Shown: piece after piece, positions 1-9,146 of the stretch
Layout: the number at the start of each line of letters is the position of its first letter
Position numbering within the stretch: the first letter of the stretch is position 1
From: a bacterium
Lineage (GTDB): Bacteria > Desulfobacterota > Deferrisomatia > Deferrisomatales > Deferrisomataceae
DNA length: 51,505 bases
Direction: 5' to 3'
NCBI GenBank assembly: GCA_027021615.1
Contig: JALUTY010000033.1
Location: forward strand, 1 to 51,505
Program-made: the position numbers and the translations under genes
The notes under the pieces: model-generated
Database searches by the model: none
Told to the model about the DNA's origin: nothing
The model's input: only the letters and a program-made list of their open reading frames with translations

Positions 1-10
1 GAAGAGGGAG

Positions 11-102
<92 letters not shown>

Positions 103-121
103 GTTATTCCCGGAAAAGCAT

Positions 122-212
<91 letters not shown>

Positions 213-229
213 GACCCGCGAAGAGGCGC

Positions 230-258
230 ATTCTACTGACCCGGCCCGGCCCGGTCAA
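230..258 (-). promoter_or_regulatory. sigma-70 promoter of the tRNA-Ser pair
   Basis: On the minus strand TTGACC (plus 253-258) is followed after exactly 17 bases by TAGAAT (plus 230-235), close to the TTGACA/TATAAT consensus. The first base of the tRNA lies about 18 bases downstream of the -10 element, leaving a short leader. The spacer is GC-rich (GGGCC repeats), a pattern compatible with a discriminator-controlled stable-RNA promoter, but that is inference. Confidence 0.75.
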
Positions 259-339
259 GCGGTTTGGGAGGTTGGGGACCTGCCCCCTTGCGGGAGACGG
301 GTGCCGTGGTATCCATAGAACGATAAAGGAGAATCTTTG

Positions 340-882
340 ATGAGACCACGCTTTGGGCTCTTTCCACTTCTGGGGTTGCTGCCATGGCTGGCCCTGGCCT
401 TTGCCGGAGCGAGCAGGGCTGGGGTCGGAACCGAGCGGATCCTGCGCGAGAGGGAGCCTGCCCCCCGGTTCCGGTTCGCGCAGATCCCCGGCGGCGAGGT
501 CCGGTCCCTCGATGAAGTGGCACCGGGCCGGCCGGTGCTGGTGGTGTTCCTCCAAACCGCATGCCGCTCATGTGTGCGGGAGATGTTGGCGATTAAGAAA
601 CTGAGGGCAGAGGTCGGTAGGTTCGGGGTAGTGGGCGTGTTCGTGGACGTGAAGGACAGGGACTTCGATGGGTACATCCGCGACTACGATCTGCCGTTCC
701 ACTTCACCTGGGACCCGGACCTTACCCTGGCCAACGCCTTCGGAGTCACGTTCACGCCGGCGAGCTTCCTGCTCGGGCCCGACGGCACGGTGGAGGCCGT
801 GTATCGAGGGTTCACGGTGGGGCTGGAAGAGACCATGGGCCGGGACATCCGTCGGTTGCTGCGACGAATCGGGGGACGTTGA
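340..882 (+). CDS. Exported thioredoxin-fold (TlpA/peroxiredoxin-like) protein
   Basis: 180 aa. ATG at 340 is chosen over the in-frame TTG at 337 because AAAGGAG (325-331) is then 8 bases away. Residues 1-27 form a signal peptide (basic start, Leu/Ala-rich core, ASRAG cleavage-like end), so the protein should be outside the cytoplasm. The mature part has a thioredoxin fold: VLVVFLQTACRSC with the redox pair Cys75/Cys78, then a V(F)VDVKD strand, and TFTPASFLLGPDGTV containing the cis-Pro region. Families with this shape reduce disulfides or mature cytochromes; the substrate here is unknown. It is followed 64 bases later by prkA but has no obvious functional link to it. Confidence 0.8.
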   Translation: MRPRFGLFPLLGLLPWLALAFAGASRAGVGTERILREREPAPRFRFAQIPGGEVRSLDEVAPGRPVLVVFLQTACRSCVREMLAIKKLRAEVGRFGVVGVFVDVKDRDFDGYIRDYDLPFHFTWDPDLTLANAFGVTFTPASFLLGPDGTVEAVYRGFTVGLEETMGRDIRRLLRRIGGR

Positions 883-946
883 CCCGACGACCCGTTGTAC
901 GCCGCGAGGCCGGTAGCTGCCGTGCGCGGCGAAAGAGAGGACCAAT

Positions 947-3166
947 ATGTGGGAGAAGCTGCAGACCCTGCTGGACCGGGCCGGCACCCGGGCGCCCGAC
1001 GAGGAGATTCTCTCGTTCCCCGAGTACCTCGACCTGGTACGGCGCGAGCCGTGGATCACACGAAACACGTTCCAGATCCTTCACGACATGCTGCTGAGTT
1101 CGGGCGTGGAGTACCAGGTGATCCCTGGCAAACCGATTCGGCATCGGTACGCGTTCTTCGAGGACGAGTCCCTGGTGGGGCCGTTTGCGGTGTTCGGCCA
1201 GCAGAAGGCCAAAGAAAATCTGGTGGAAAAGATCTCCAACGCCAGCCGGGGCCTCGAGGCGGCCAAGCGCCTGTGGATCCTGCTCGGGCCTCCCGGGGCG
1301 GCCAAGTCCCGGTCGATGGACGGGATCAAGCTCGCGTTGAACGCATACTCCCGCACCGACGACGGCAAGACCTACACCCTGCTCCTGCCTACCGTGGACG
1401 AGCGCCTCCGGGAGAAGGCCCTGTTCGAGGAGGGCGGCATCTGGTACCTGCAGGCCCCGATCTACGAGCGGCCCCTGCAGGTGGTGCCGCCCACCCTGCG
1501 GCCCATGTTCCTCCGGGAGCTCAACGCCACCCTCGACCCAGAGGACATGGACGCGTTCTTCGAGAAGCACCCCCACTATGATGGGGTGTTCCGGGTGGAG
1601 ATCGACGGGTTGGTCTCCCCCTACACCGACCACGTGCTGCGGGAGTTCATGCGTGCCAAGGACCTCAGCTTTGGGGCCCTGCTTCCCTACCTCAAGGTGC
1701 GCCGCATGATCTACGACGCCCGTACAAAGACCGGCATCGGGTCCTACACCCCGCGGGACGAGAAGAGCCAGGAGGCCGGTTCGCTCGTGGGCAACATCGA
1801 CTACAGCCTGCTGCCCCGGTTCGGCAGCGAGTCCCACCCCCTGGTCCACGACTACAAGGGGGAGCTGTGCGTGGGCGCCAACGGATTCGTGGAGATCCAC
1901 GAGATCCTGAAGCTGTCCGACCGGTTCCTGTACGAGCTGCTGTTCGCCACCCAGGACCGGTTTTTCAAGCCCGAGGGTCAGCCCCCGATCCCGTTCAACG
2001 GGGTGATCATCGGACACACGAACTTCCACGAGTACAACATGTTCTTGGCCAACGAGGCGTTCGAGGCCCTGCGGTCCCGGACCACCTTCATCGAGATGCC
2101 GCTGTCGGTGCACTTCAAGGACGAGGAGCGGATCTACGCGTACACTTACTCCAACGAGCGCCGGGGGTGGTCACCGGAGAAGAAGTTTGTGGCCCACACC
2201 GCCCCCCACAGCCTGGAGTTCCTGAGCCTGGTGGCCGTGATGACCCGGCTGTACGAGTCAAAGCAAAACCCGAACCTCACCCTGCTCCAAAAGGCCCTGA
2301 TCTACGCGGGCCGTGCCGACAGCGGGGTGGACAACAACATGGCCCGGACGATCCTGGAGGAGTTCGAGTACGTGCGGCCCTCCGAGGGCACCTTCGGGCT
2401 CGACCCCCGGTTCATCCAGAACGTGTTCGAGCGCACCGAGCACTTCCAGATCAACGAGTACCAGGCGAACCTCCGGCGGCTCCGGGAGGAGGAGGGAGAG
2501 CCGGCCCTGCTCACCTCCATCGCCCTCCGAAACCCCTGCGTGACCCCTTTGGACCTGTACCTGCGCACGGAGAACTCCATCAAAGAGACCTTTGCCTCCA
2601 ACAAGACCCGGCTCCGCCACTACGTGGAGAAGGTGCTGCCCCAGGCCAAGCGGTGGATTTTCGCCCAGATCGCCAGCGACGTGTACACGGCCGTGCTCCG
2701 GGACGAGACCGTGGTGGAGACCACGTGGAAGCGCTATACGGATCACGTGCGTGCCTACGTTCACAACACCACCGTGAAGCACGAGGTGACCCAGGCCGAC
2801 GTGCAGCCCGACGAGAAGTTCATGCAGGCCATCGAGCAGTACCTGGGCATCCCGGACAAGGAGGTGTTCCGCAAGGAGCTCTCCGACGCCATCGCGAGCG
2901 TGGGCTACCAGGTGCTGCTCTCCGACGAGCCCTCGTACCAGAGCGCGATCCGCCGCTACGTGTTCGAGAACGAGTTCAAGGCTACCGAGAACGTGAAGCT
3001 GCTGGGGTGGATCAAAAGCGGGTCGAGCGCGGCCGGGGTCCACTCCAAGGAGCAGGAGGAGCTGGACGCCACGGTGCGCTACCTGATGGAGCGGCTTGGG
3101 TACTGTGGCAAGTGTGCGTACCAGGCCCTAACGATCACGGCGAACGCTTCGAGCATCGCGGAGTGA
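947..3166 (+). CDS. prkA: PrkA/YeaG-type AAA+ serine protein kinase (first copy)
   Basis: 739 aa, longer than E. coli YeaG (about 640 aa). Start ATG has GAGAGG about 7 bases upstream. An N-terminal segment (WITRNTFQILHDML, residues about 36-50) precedes the AAA+ module; Walker A is GPPGAAKS (residues 114-121), replacing the GxxGGGKS form common in this family. The long middle part (NGFVEIHEILK, GVIIGHTNFHEYN) and the C-terminal part (VLRDETVVETTWKRYTDHVRAYV) match the PrkA architecture. Known family members phosphorylate cytoplasmic proteins and act with YeaH in starvation or sporulation responses; the target here is unknown. It is first in a run with yeaH, spoVR and a second prkA-like gene. 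Confidence 0.88.
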   Translation: MWEKLQTLLDRAGTRAPDEEILSFPEYLDLVRREPWITRNTFQILHDMLLSSGVEYQVIPGKPIRHRYAFFEDESLVGPFAVFGQQKAKENLVEKISNASRGLEAAKRLWILLGPPGAAKSRSMDGIKLALNAYSRTDDGKTYTLLLPTVDERLREKALFEEGGIWYLQAPIYERPLQVVPPTLRPMFLRELNATLDPEDMDAFFEKHPHYDGVFRVEIDGLVSPYTDHVLREFMRAKDLSFGALLPYLKVRRMIYDARTKTGIGSYTPRDEKSQEAGSLVGNIDYSLLPRFGSESHPLVHDYKGELCVGANGFVEIHEILKLSDRFLYELLFATQDRFFKPEGQPPIPFNGVIIGHTNFHEYNMFLANEAFEALRSRTTFIEMPLSVHFKDEERIYAYTYSNERRGWSPEKKFVAHTAPHSLEFLSLVAVMTRLYESKQNPNLTLLQKALIYAGRADSGVDNNMARTILEEFEYVRPSEGTFGLDPRFIQNVFERTEHFQINEYQANLRRLREEEGEPALLTSIALRNPCVTPLDLYLRTENSIKETFASNKTRLRHYVEKVLPQAKRWIFAQIASDVYTAVLRDETVVETTWKRYTDHVRAYVHNTTVKHEVTQADVQPDEKFMQAIEQYLGIPDKEVFRKELSDAIASVGYQVLLSDEPSYQSAIRRYVFENEFKATENVKLLGWIKSGSSAAGVHSKEQEELDATVRYLMERLGYCGKCAYQALTITANASSIAE

Positions 3167-3179
3167 CCCGAGGCTGCCC

Positions 3180-4247
3180 ATGGCCGAAGACGTCATCGAG
3201 TCCAACGAGTCCGAGGGGCTGTTCAACGACTTCATCGAGAACCAGCTCGAGGACCTGGTGGAGCATGTCGTGAACGAGGGAGACCTCGATCGCCTGGGGG
3301 ACGCGGGGTCTGACATCGTGATCGAGATGGACGACATCGTGCCCCCCACCTTCGTGTACGACGACGAGGGAGCCGGGGCGGGGGGCCGGGGCCGCGGGCC
3401 GGGGCGAGAGAAGGACCGGCTGCGCTTCAGCCTTCCCTACGAGCGGTTCATGGAGCTGGTGGCCCGGAAGCTGGGCCTGCCGAACCTGACCAAGACCGGC
3501 CAGGGCCGGATCAAGGAGCTGTCGTACACCTTTCGGACCTTCGGGCCGGTGGGCGTGATCCTGGACAAGCGCCGCACGTTCCGACGGGCCCTGCGCTCCA
3601 GCATCGGGCTCGGGGTGTACGACCCGGCCGCGGGAAGGTTCGAGGTGCAGTTCCGACGCCGCGACCGGCGTTACCGGGTACCCCAGCGGGTGGAGCGCCC
3701 GCGGTTCAAGGCCGTGGTGTTCTACATGGGCGACATCTCCTACTCCACCTGGGGCGAGCGGCTCGAGATGGAGAAGCGGCTGGTGGGGTTCATTCATCAC
3801 TGGCTCGACTTCAACTACGGCGCGGGCAACGTGGACCACCGGTTCTTCGTCCACGACGTGGAGGCCTACGAGGTGGACCCCGACGCGTTCTACCGGGTGA
3901 GCACCGCCGGAGGCACCCGGGCCGCGCCGGTGTTCGAGCTGGTGGGCCAGGTGGCGGTGAACGAGTACGACGTGGGCTCCACCAACTTCTACGCCTTCTA
4001 CTTCGGGGACGGCGAGCTGTTCGAGGACGACGCCTCCCACATCGTGGGGGTGCTGGAGGACACGCTGAAGCCGCTGTTCAACCGGGTAGGGCTGGTGGAG
4101 GTGAAGCCCAGCCGGTTCAGCTACCTGAACCGCGAGGTGGAAAAGGCGTTTCCGGCTGACCCGGTGATCCGGCTCGCCCAGATCAAGGACAAGAAACAGA
4201 CCGTGGCCACGATCCAGGCCCTGTTCGGGGAGGCCCCTCATGCGTAG
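3180..4247 (+). CDS. YeaH/YhbH family protein (DUF444, vWA-like)
   Basis: 355 aa. The central part carries a von Willebrand A-like metal site: FYMGDISYSTWG, with DxSxS at residues 185-189, followed by FIHHWLDFNYG and the STAGGTRAAPVFEL segment, which aligns with the ETGGT block of E. coli YeaH. The N-terminus is acidic and the stretch AGAGGRGRGPGREKDR around residues 65-80 is a flexible linker. The gene lies 13 bases after prkA and overlaps spoVR by 8 bases, so the three are almost certainly co-translated. In known systems YeaH works with the YeaG/PrkA kinase; the biochemical role is not settled. Confidence 0.88.
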   Translation: MAEDVIESNESEGLFNDFIENQLEDLVEHVVNEGDLDRLGDAGSDIVIEMDDIVPPTFVYDDEGAGAGGRGRGPGREKDRLRFSLPYERFMELVARKLGLPNLTKTGQGRIKELSYTFRTFGPVGVILDKRRTFRRALRSSIGLGVYDPAAGRFEVQFRRRDRRYRVPQRVERPRFKAVVFYMGDISYSTWGERLEMEKRLVGFIHHWLDFNYGAGNVDHRFFVHDVEAYEVDPDAFYRVSTAGGTRAAPVFELVGQVAVNEYDVGSTNFYAFYFGDGELFEDDASHIVGVLEDTLKPLFNRVGLVEVKPSRFSYLNREVEKAFPADPVIRLAQIKDKKQTVATIQALFGEAPHA

Positions 4248-5853
4248 CGTGCGGACCGACCCCTTGCTGTCCCGCCTGGTGAAGCGGGTGCTGGAGATCG
4301 CCCGGGACCTGGGCCGTACCGTGCCGGAGATCCGGTTCTTCCTGCTAGACGGGTTGGAGTTCGCGGCCCTCCTGGAGAAGAACGTGTACCCCGCGAGCCC
4401 CCTGAACCTGTGGGAGGGCAAGCGAATGGCCCACCGACGCCACCGGATCGAGACCGGTGAGGAGACCACCCTCTATTACGAGGTGGTCCAGACGGGCGAC
4501 CCGGCCTACGCCTATCTGAACAGCGCCAACTCCCCGGTGATCCAGGCCTCGGTCATGGCGCACGTGGTGGGCCACTGCGAGTTCTCGCTCCTCAACGTGC
4601 TCCGGGATGCCGAGCCCGACCGCACGGAACGGGTCCTGCATCTGGTGCGCAAGGCGGAGCTGGCCCGGCAGCAGATGGGTCAGAAGGACTACGTGGAGTT
4701 CTGGAACGCGTGCGAGTCGGCCACCAGCCTGGCCGCTCCTCGCTCTCAGTACAACCTGGACCGAACGGTCGAGACCGAGTCCCGCCCCTCTCCCGGGATG
4801 GCAACCGAGGAGACCTCCTCACGAAGGAGGCCGATCCTGCCGGTGTTCGACACGCTCACCGAGCTCCTCCACCCGGCCGAGGAGCCCCCGTTCGAGCGGG
4901 AGATCCGGGTGCGCCGGAGGCAGCAGGCCCTGGGCCGGCGGGGGTATGTGTTGCGGGCTCCCTGCCAGGACGTGCTGGGGTTCCTGCGGCTCTATGCCCC
5001 CCTGAGCCCGGCGGAGCGTCGGGTGCTGGACTACCTCTATGAAACCCGAGCCCCCCAGGAGTTCGTGATGCGCACCCAGATCATGAACGAGGGGTGGGCG
5101 ATGTACTGGGAAAAGCAGATCATGCTCGAGCTGTTCCGCGAGCGGATGATCCCAGGGGTCATCGAGTACGCCCGGGTGTTCTCGGGGGTTTGCGCCCCCC
5201 GGCCCTACTTCCAGCGCAACCCTTACCACGTGGGGTACAACCTGTGGTGCCGGATCGAAGAGGATCTCCGCCACGGCCGGCTCACCTTGGAGTACCAGGA
5301 GGAGACAGACTTAGAGCGGAGAGAGGCCTGGGATCGCCCCGTCCCGGTCGATCCCATCGAGGCCATGGGCCGGATCGTCCGAACCACCACCGATGCCGAG
5401 TTCCTCCGACGGTACCTGACCAAGGAGGCGGTGGAGGCCCTGCACCTCAACCGCCTGCCTCGGCCCCTGGCCGAGCGGATGGGGATCCGACCGGCCGACG
5501 CTCACCGGGCCGACGACCGGTGGGTATGGCTCGAGCCCGAGGCCGTGCGGCAGGAGATGCTCCGGTTCTACGTGCACTTTCATCGGCCCCGGATCTACGT
5601 GGTGGACACCGAGTTTCGGGACGGGGGTCTGCTGCTCTACCACCGCGACGATGGGCGCACCCTGCGGCAGGACTGGATTCGGCCGACCCTACGCAACCTG
5701 AACCGGATCTGGAAGGGCCCCGTGGCCCTGGTGACCCGATCCTCCCTCCACGCCTACGCGGGTGGGCGGTACGTGCAGGAGGAGGTGGAAGCGGTGGAGT
5801 TCGAGGAGGTCCGGGAGCGGATGCTGAGGGGAGAGAAAGCGCTGGCCGCGTGA
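4240..5853 (+). CDS. spoVR: SpoVR/YcgB family protein
   Basis: 537 aa, close to the family's usual size of about 470-510. The start ATG lies inside the end of yeaH (ATGCGTAG overlap). Conserved blocks visible are HVVGHCEFS (residues 108-116), FLRLYAPLSPAERRVLDYL, and QIMNEGWAMYWEKQIM (Asn283-Glu-Gly-Trp). In the last block the position after WAMYW is Glu, where my memory of the family has a His; this should be checked by alignment. SpoVR is needed for spore cortex in Bacillus and is linked with prkA and yeaH in stress regulons, but no enzyme activity is established. Confidence 0.88.
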   Translation: MRSVRTDPLLSRLVKRVLEIARDLGRTVPEIRFFLLDGLEFAALLEKNVYPASPLNLWEGKRMAHRRHRIETGEETTLYYEVVQTGDPAYAYLNSANSPVIQASVMAHVVGHCEFSLLNVLRDAEPDRTERVLHLVRKAELARQQMGQKDYVEFWNACESATSLAAPRSQYNLDRTVETESRPSPGMATEETSSRRRPILPVFDTLTELLHPAEEPPFEREIRVRRRQQALGRRGYVLRAPCQDVLGFLRLYAPLSPAERRVLDYLYETRAPQEFVMRTQIMNEGWAMYWEKQIMLELFRERMIPGVIEYARVFSGVCAPRPYFQRNPYHVGYNLWCRIEEDLRHGRLTLEYQEETDLERREAWDRPVPVDPIEAMGRIVRTTTDAEFLRRYLTKEAVEALHLNRLPRPLAERMGIRPADAHRADDRWVWLEPEAVRQEMLRFYVHFHRPRIYVVDTEFRDGGLLLYHRDDGRTLRQDWIRPTLRNLNRIWKGPVALVTRSSLHAYAGGRYVQEEVEAVEFEEVRERMLRGEKALAA

Positions 5854-5890
5854 ACACCGAGGGGAAGCCTCGTCAGGCCCTTGCGGGGCC

Positions 5891-5926
5891 GTCTAGAGAC
5901 TAGAAACTAGAGACTGGAAACTAGAC
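5891..5926. repeat. Degenerate heptamer array, CTAG type
   Basis: Tandem seven-base units AGACTAG, AAACTAG, AGACTGG, AAACTAG run from 5897 to 5924, flanked by GTCTAG and ACC. The reverse complement of the same units occurs at 42456-42483. The array is 37 bases past the spoVR stop. It has no coding potential. Confidence 0.8.
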
Positions 5927-5961
5927 CCTGCTTCCCGGACTGTGAGGTGGAGGCAAAGAGG

Positions 5962-5989
5962 CGTGGTAATGCCTAGAACACGTGGTAAT
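5962..5989. repeat. Short direct repeat CGTGGTAAT x2
   Basis: CGTGGTAAT occurs at 5962-5970 and again at 5981-5989, start to start 19 bases, in the 234-base spacer between spoVR and the second prkA. Two near-helical-turn-spaced copies could be an operator, but nothing else supports that. Confidence 0.4.
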
Positions 5990-6000
5990 CCGGGAGGTTT

Positions 6001-6078
6001 TCAGGCCTTCTGGCCTCCCTGCCTTCCAGCCTTCTAGCGGGCCGAAGGCCCAGACCGTCGACCGACGAGCGTCGTCAC
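6001..6078 (+). repeat. Leader module: octamers, GGGCCGAAGGCCC hairpin, heptamers (upstream of second prkA)
   Basis: Five eight-base units TCAGGCCT, TCTGGCCT, CCCTGCCT, TCCAGCCT, TCTAGCGG fill 6001-6040. They are followed by the self-complementary GGGCCGAAGGCCC (6039-6051) and then seven-base units CAGACCG, TCGACCG, ACGAGCG, TCGTCAC (6051-6078), ending 9 bases before the ATG at 6088. The same parts in the same order, read in the sense of the downstream gene, lie upstream of several minus-strand genes (mqnP, secF, yajC, tgt). Confidence 0.8.
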
Positions 6079-6087
6079 GAGGTGTCC

Positions 6088-8580
6088 ATGCATCACGAAG
6101 AGTTCCGACGTCTGCTCGGCCGGCTCCGCAAGCGCAGCCTGCGGTTCTCGGAGTTCGTAGACTACCTGATGGAGAAGCCGGAGGAGGCCCTGCGCACCAG
6201 CTCCACGCTGGTGTGGGAGGCCATCGAGCACTTCGGGTTCGAGATCGTGGTCCGCAGCGGCGAGCCCACACTGAGCTACTCCATCTTCAAGGACCCGTTC
6301 TCGGGGGGCACCAACGCGGTGTTCGGCCAGGAGTTCTGCATCAAGCAGGTAGTGGACGTGATCGAGGCCATGGGCAAGGAGTCCGGGCCCAACCGGGGCA
6401 TCGTGCTGGTGGGGCCGCCCGCCTCGGGCAAGACCAACATCGTGGACCTGATCAGCCTGGCCCTGGAGGAGTACACCAAGGAGCACCACACCTCGATCTT
6501 TACCTTTTTCTTTCGGTTCGAAGGTCGCAACGGCAGGGTGGTGGAGGTCCGACCCCAGTTCCTCCACAACCCGGTGCTGCTGTTCCCCACGAGCATCCAG
6601 GAAGACTCCACGATCCGCCACCCCCGGCAGGAGCTGTTCGAGCTGATCAACGCCCGCCGGGGCAAACACGAGAAGATCCTGGTGCCCACCTACTTCCAGC
6701 ACGCCAACCTGGACAAGCGCAGCCTTGACATCCTGGAGTCCCTGCTCGTCCATCCCCGCAACATCGGCAAGACCCTGTTCGACGTGATCGAGGAGTACGT
6801 GCGGGTGGAGGAGGTGGAGTTTTCCAACGCCCAGGCCAAGGGCATCGCCAACATCGACGACATGCGCGAGCTGCGGATCACCGTGCATCCCCTAGAGCTT
6901 GGGGAGGACGACCGGGCCGTGTTGGCCGAGCACCTGCCCGGCACCCGGCTGCGGGAGTACCAGGGCGCCCTGGTGGCGGCCAACCGGGGGCTCCTGCACA
7001 TCCACGACGCGTTCGGGGGCATCGGCCCGGACGGGCCGTCCGAGCGGGACTACAAGCCCCTTCTCATGCTGCTGGGGAGCGGCCGGGCCTCGGTGGAGGC
7101 CACCCAAACCGCGGTGGACACCACGGTGGTGCTGACCACCAATCTGGAGGAGATGGCCCAGCTCGAGCGGCAGCTCACGTCCTCCAAGCTGCTCGACCGG
7201 ATCGAGAAGATCCCGGTCAACTACCTCCTGGATGCCCAGTCCGAGATGGAGATCCTCCGGCGCGACCTAGCCAACATGCGCCAGAAGTTCGACGTGGACC
7301 CGAATCTGCTCCGCGTGGCCGCGTACTTCGCCGTGCTCACCCGTCTTCTGCCGCCCCGAAAGCCCCCGGCCGACTGGGACGAGGACCGCAAACGCCTGTT
7401 CTGCTCGACCACCCCCGAGCAGAAGATGTTCGTCTACGCCTGCCGCTCCGAGGACCCGGTGTCCACCATCCGCAAGCTGCCCCACTGGCATCCGTTTCGG
7501 AGCGAGATGATCAAGCGCAACATCAACATCCACGACACCGAGGCCCTTTCACGGCTGATCGAGCGGGACGAGGGCCGGATCAGCCTGGAGCAGAGCGGGG
7601 TGTTCACGGCCGAGGAGCTCAAGAGGATCGACGACGCGTTCATGCGGGCCCTGATCCAGGAGCATTACCCCAACGAGGGCCGCCACGGGATCTCGGTGCG
7701 CCAGCTGCAGAACATCATGCGCGACACCATCGCCCACTCGGACGGCCTCCGGGTGCACGTGGGCACCTTCTTCGCACAGCTCCGCCGGATCTTCACCGGC
7801 GGCGCGGACCTGCACCACTGGCTGGCCATCGACCCCGCGTATCACAAAGGCCGCAAGCCCATACCGCCCCGCCAGGTGGGGTTCGTGAGCTTCGGAGAGG
7901 GAGAGGGCGACTACGGGGACTTCGAGGGGTTGGCGCGGGTGACCCAGGCCCTTTACTGGTCGATCATCCGCCACGAGATCACGGTGGCCACGGTCAACCG
8001 GGACCCCAACGAGATCGCCTTGGACCTGCGCCGCTACCTCCAGCACGCTCTCCTGGCCAAGGCCCATGCCAACCGGGCCTTCGCCCACGTGATGGTGCCC
8101 CGGTACACCTACGTGGACCCGCACACCGGCGAGAAGGTGGACCGGCCCGACGAGTCGTTCCTTGAAGCGATCGAGGAGATTCTGGCCCCGGGCCGCAGCG
8201 GCATCGCCCTGCGCAACGAGATCGCCCAACGGTTCCTGGACCTGCAGGCCTCGGGCGAGCTCGTGCTCGAGCCGGGCAAGCCGGTGATCGCCTCGCGCGC
8301 GGACAACGTGCTTGCGGTGTTCGCGGCGGAGTACGAGCGGCTTCTGGGCCACCGCCGGGCTGCTGGCGAGGTGGACGCCACCCGCCTGACCGAGGCTTTT
8401 TTCAAGAAGAAGCGTGAACCAGAAGACTACGCCGGGCTGGACGCCCGGATCACCGAGTTCGCGGAGAACGTTCTTCGGAACATGTCGAGGAGGTTTGGGT
8501 ACTCGAAGCAGGGTGCGCTCGACACCGTGCTGTACGCCGTGCGCAAAGGAGTGGTGGACTTTCGGGAGATCATCACCTAG
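6088..8580 (+). CDS. PrkA-like AAA+ protein (second, diverged copy)
   Basis: 830 aa from ATG 6088, preferred over the in-frame GTG 6082 because GAGG (6079-6082) gives a 5-base spacing. Walker A is GPPASGKT (residues 109-116), after VFGQEFCIKQVVDVIEAMG, and the central block contains GKHEKILVPTYFQHANLDKRSLDILESLLVHP and VVLTTNLEEMAQLERQL (sensor-like). C-terminal blocks ISVRQLQNIMRDTIAHSDG and ALDTVLYAVRKGVVDF resemble PrkA family ends. It is about 90 aa longer than the first copy and only distantly similar, so a separate substrate or a non-kinase AAA+ role is possible. It is separated from spoVR by 234 bases of repeats, so may have its own transcript. Confidence 0.8.
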   Translation: MHHEEFRRLLGRLRKRSLRFSEFVDYLMEKPEEALRTSSTLVWEAIEHFGFEIVVRSGEPTLSYSIFKDPFSGGTNAVFGQEFCIKQVVDVIEAMGKESGPNRGIVLVGPPASGKTNIVDLISLALEEYTKEHHTSIFTFFFRFEGRNGRVVEVRPQFLHNPVLLFPTSIQEDSTIRHPRQELFELINARRGKHEKILVPTYFQHANLDKRSLDILESLLVHPRNIGKTLFDVIEEYVRVEEVEFSNAQAKGIANIDDMRELRITVHPLELGEDDRAVLAEHLPGTRLREYQGALVAANRGLLHIHDAFGGIGPDGPSERDYKPLLMLLGSGRASVEATQTAVDTTVVLTTNLEEMAQLERQLTSSKLLDRIEKIPVNYLLDAQSEMEILRRDLANMRQKFDVDPNLLRVAAYFAVLTRLLPPRKPPADWDEDRKRLFCSTTPEQKMFVYACRSEDPVSTIRKLPHWHPFRSEMIKRNINIHDTEALSRLIERDEGRISLEQSGVFTAEELKRIDDAFMRALIQEHYPNEGRHGISVRQLQNIMRDTIAHSDGLRVHVGTFFAQLRRIFTGGADLHHWLAIDPAYHKGRKPIPPRQVGFVSFGEGEGDYGDFEGLARVTQALYWSIIRHEITVATVNRDPNEIALDLRRYLQHALLAKAHANRAFAHVMVPRYTYVDPHTGEKVDRPDESFLEAIEEILAPGRSGIALRNEIAQRFLDLQASGELVLEPGKPVIASRADNVLAVFAAEYERLLGHRRAAGEVDATRLTEAFFKKKREPEDYAGLDARITEFAENVLRNMSRRFGYSKQGALDTVLYAVRKGVVDFREIIT

Positions 8581-8619
8581 TCCGGACCTAGTCCGGCGGA
8601 GTCGTCCGGACCGGGCCGG

Positions 8620-8991
8620 TCAGTTCTGGGTGGAGTCGAGGAACGCCTCGATGATCTGGGCTCCCTGGGGGCCTAGGTTCAGGAAGTAAATGGCCAAGCG
8701 GTACTCCGCGACGCCGGGCAACTCGGCCTCGGGCTCCACCCGAACCACCACCCCGTCGCACTCCACGGTGCGATGGTCGCCGTGGTCGAAGGGCAGGTCC
8801 AACGACACCCGGAGCTTGGAGAATGGCTTCACGTGCCGAGGCACCTTGCAGTAGAGGCCTCGGGTCGAGATGTTGATGGACTCGGCCCGCACCCCCTCGC
8901 CGTCCCCGCCCACGCGCAGCGGAAAGCTGGCGTCGTAACGGGGGTCCCTGCGCCGCTCGTTGGTCTCGCCCGGACCTTTCGCCTGTGCCAT
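8620..8991 (-). CDS. Stand-alone PilZ domain protein
   Basis: 123 aa. Start ATG at 8991 has GGGAGGAA 6 bases upstream; longer in-frame openings only add a non-conserved proline/arginine-rich stretch. The c-di-GMP-binding signature is complete: RRDPR (Arg14xxxArg18) and NISTRG (Asn40xSerxxGly45), followed by the beta-barrel strands (KLRVSLDLPF, GVVVRVEPE, YRLAIYFLNL). It should be a cytoplasmic c-di-GMP receptor. It is convergent with the second prkA (38-base gap) and has its own promoter at 9083-9111. Confidence 0.9.
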   Translation of the reverse strand: MAQAKGPGETNERRRDPRYDASFPLRVGGDGEGVRAESINISTRGLYCKVPRHVKPFSKLRVSLDLPFDHGDHRTVECDGVVVRVEPEAELPGVAEYRLAIYFLNLGPQGAQIIEAFLDSTQN

Positions 8992-9082
8992 CGCCGTTCC
9001 TCCCGGACCTCCATGCCATCCCGTTCGTGTGCGGTTTCGGTGGCCGGGGACGAACCGCCTCCCCGCGCCTCGGCCCTTTTGA

Positions 9083-9111
9083 ATAATAGGGCAAACCCCT
9101 CGAAAACACAA
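9083..9111 (-). promoter_or_regulatory. sigma-70 promoter of the PilZ gene
   Basis: On the minus strand TTGTGT (plus 9106-9111) and TATTAT (plus 9083-9088) are separated by exactly 17 bases. This AT-rich patch stands out in GC-rich surroundings. It would give a leader of about 85 bases before the ATG at 8991. Confidence 0.65.
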
Positions 9112-9146
9112 CGGCAAGACATCCCAGCGTAGGGGTGCGCCCAAGA

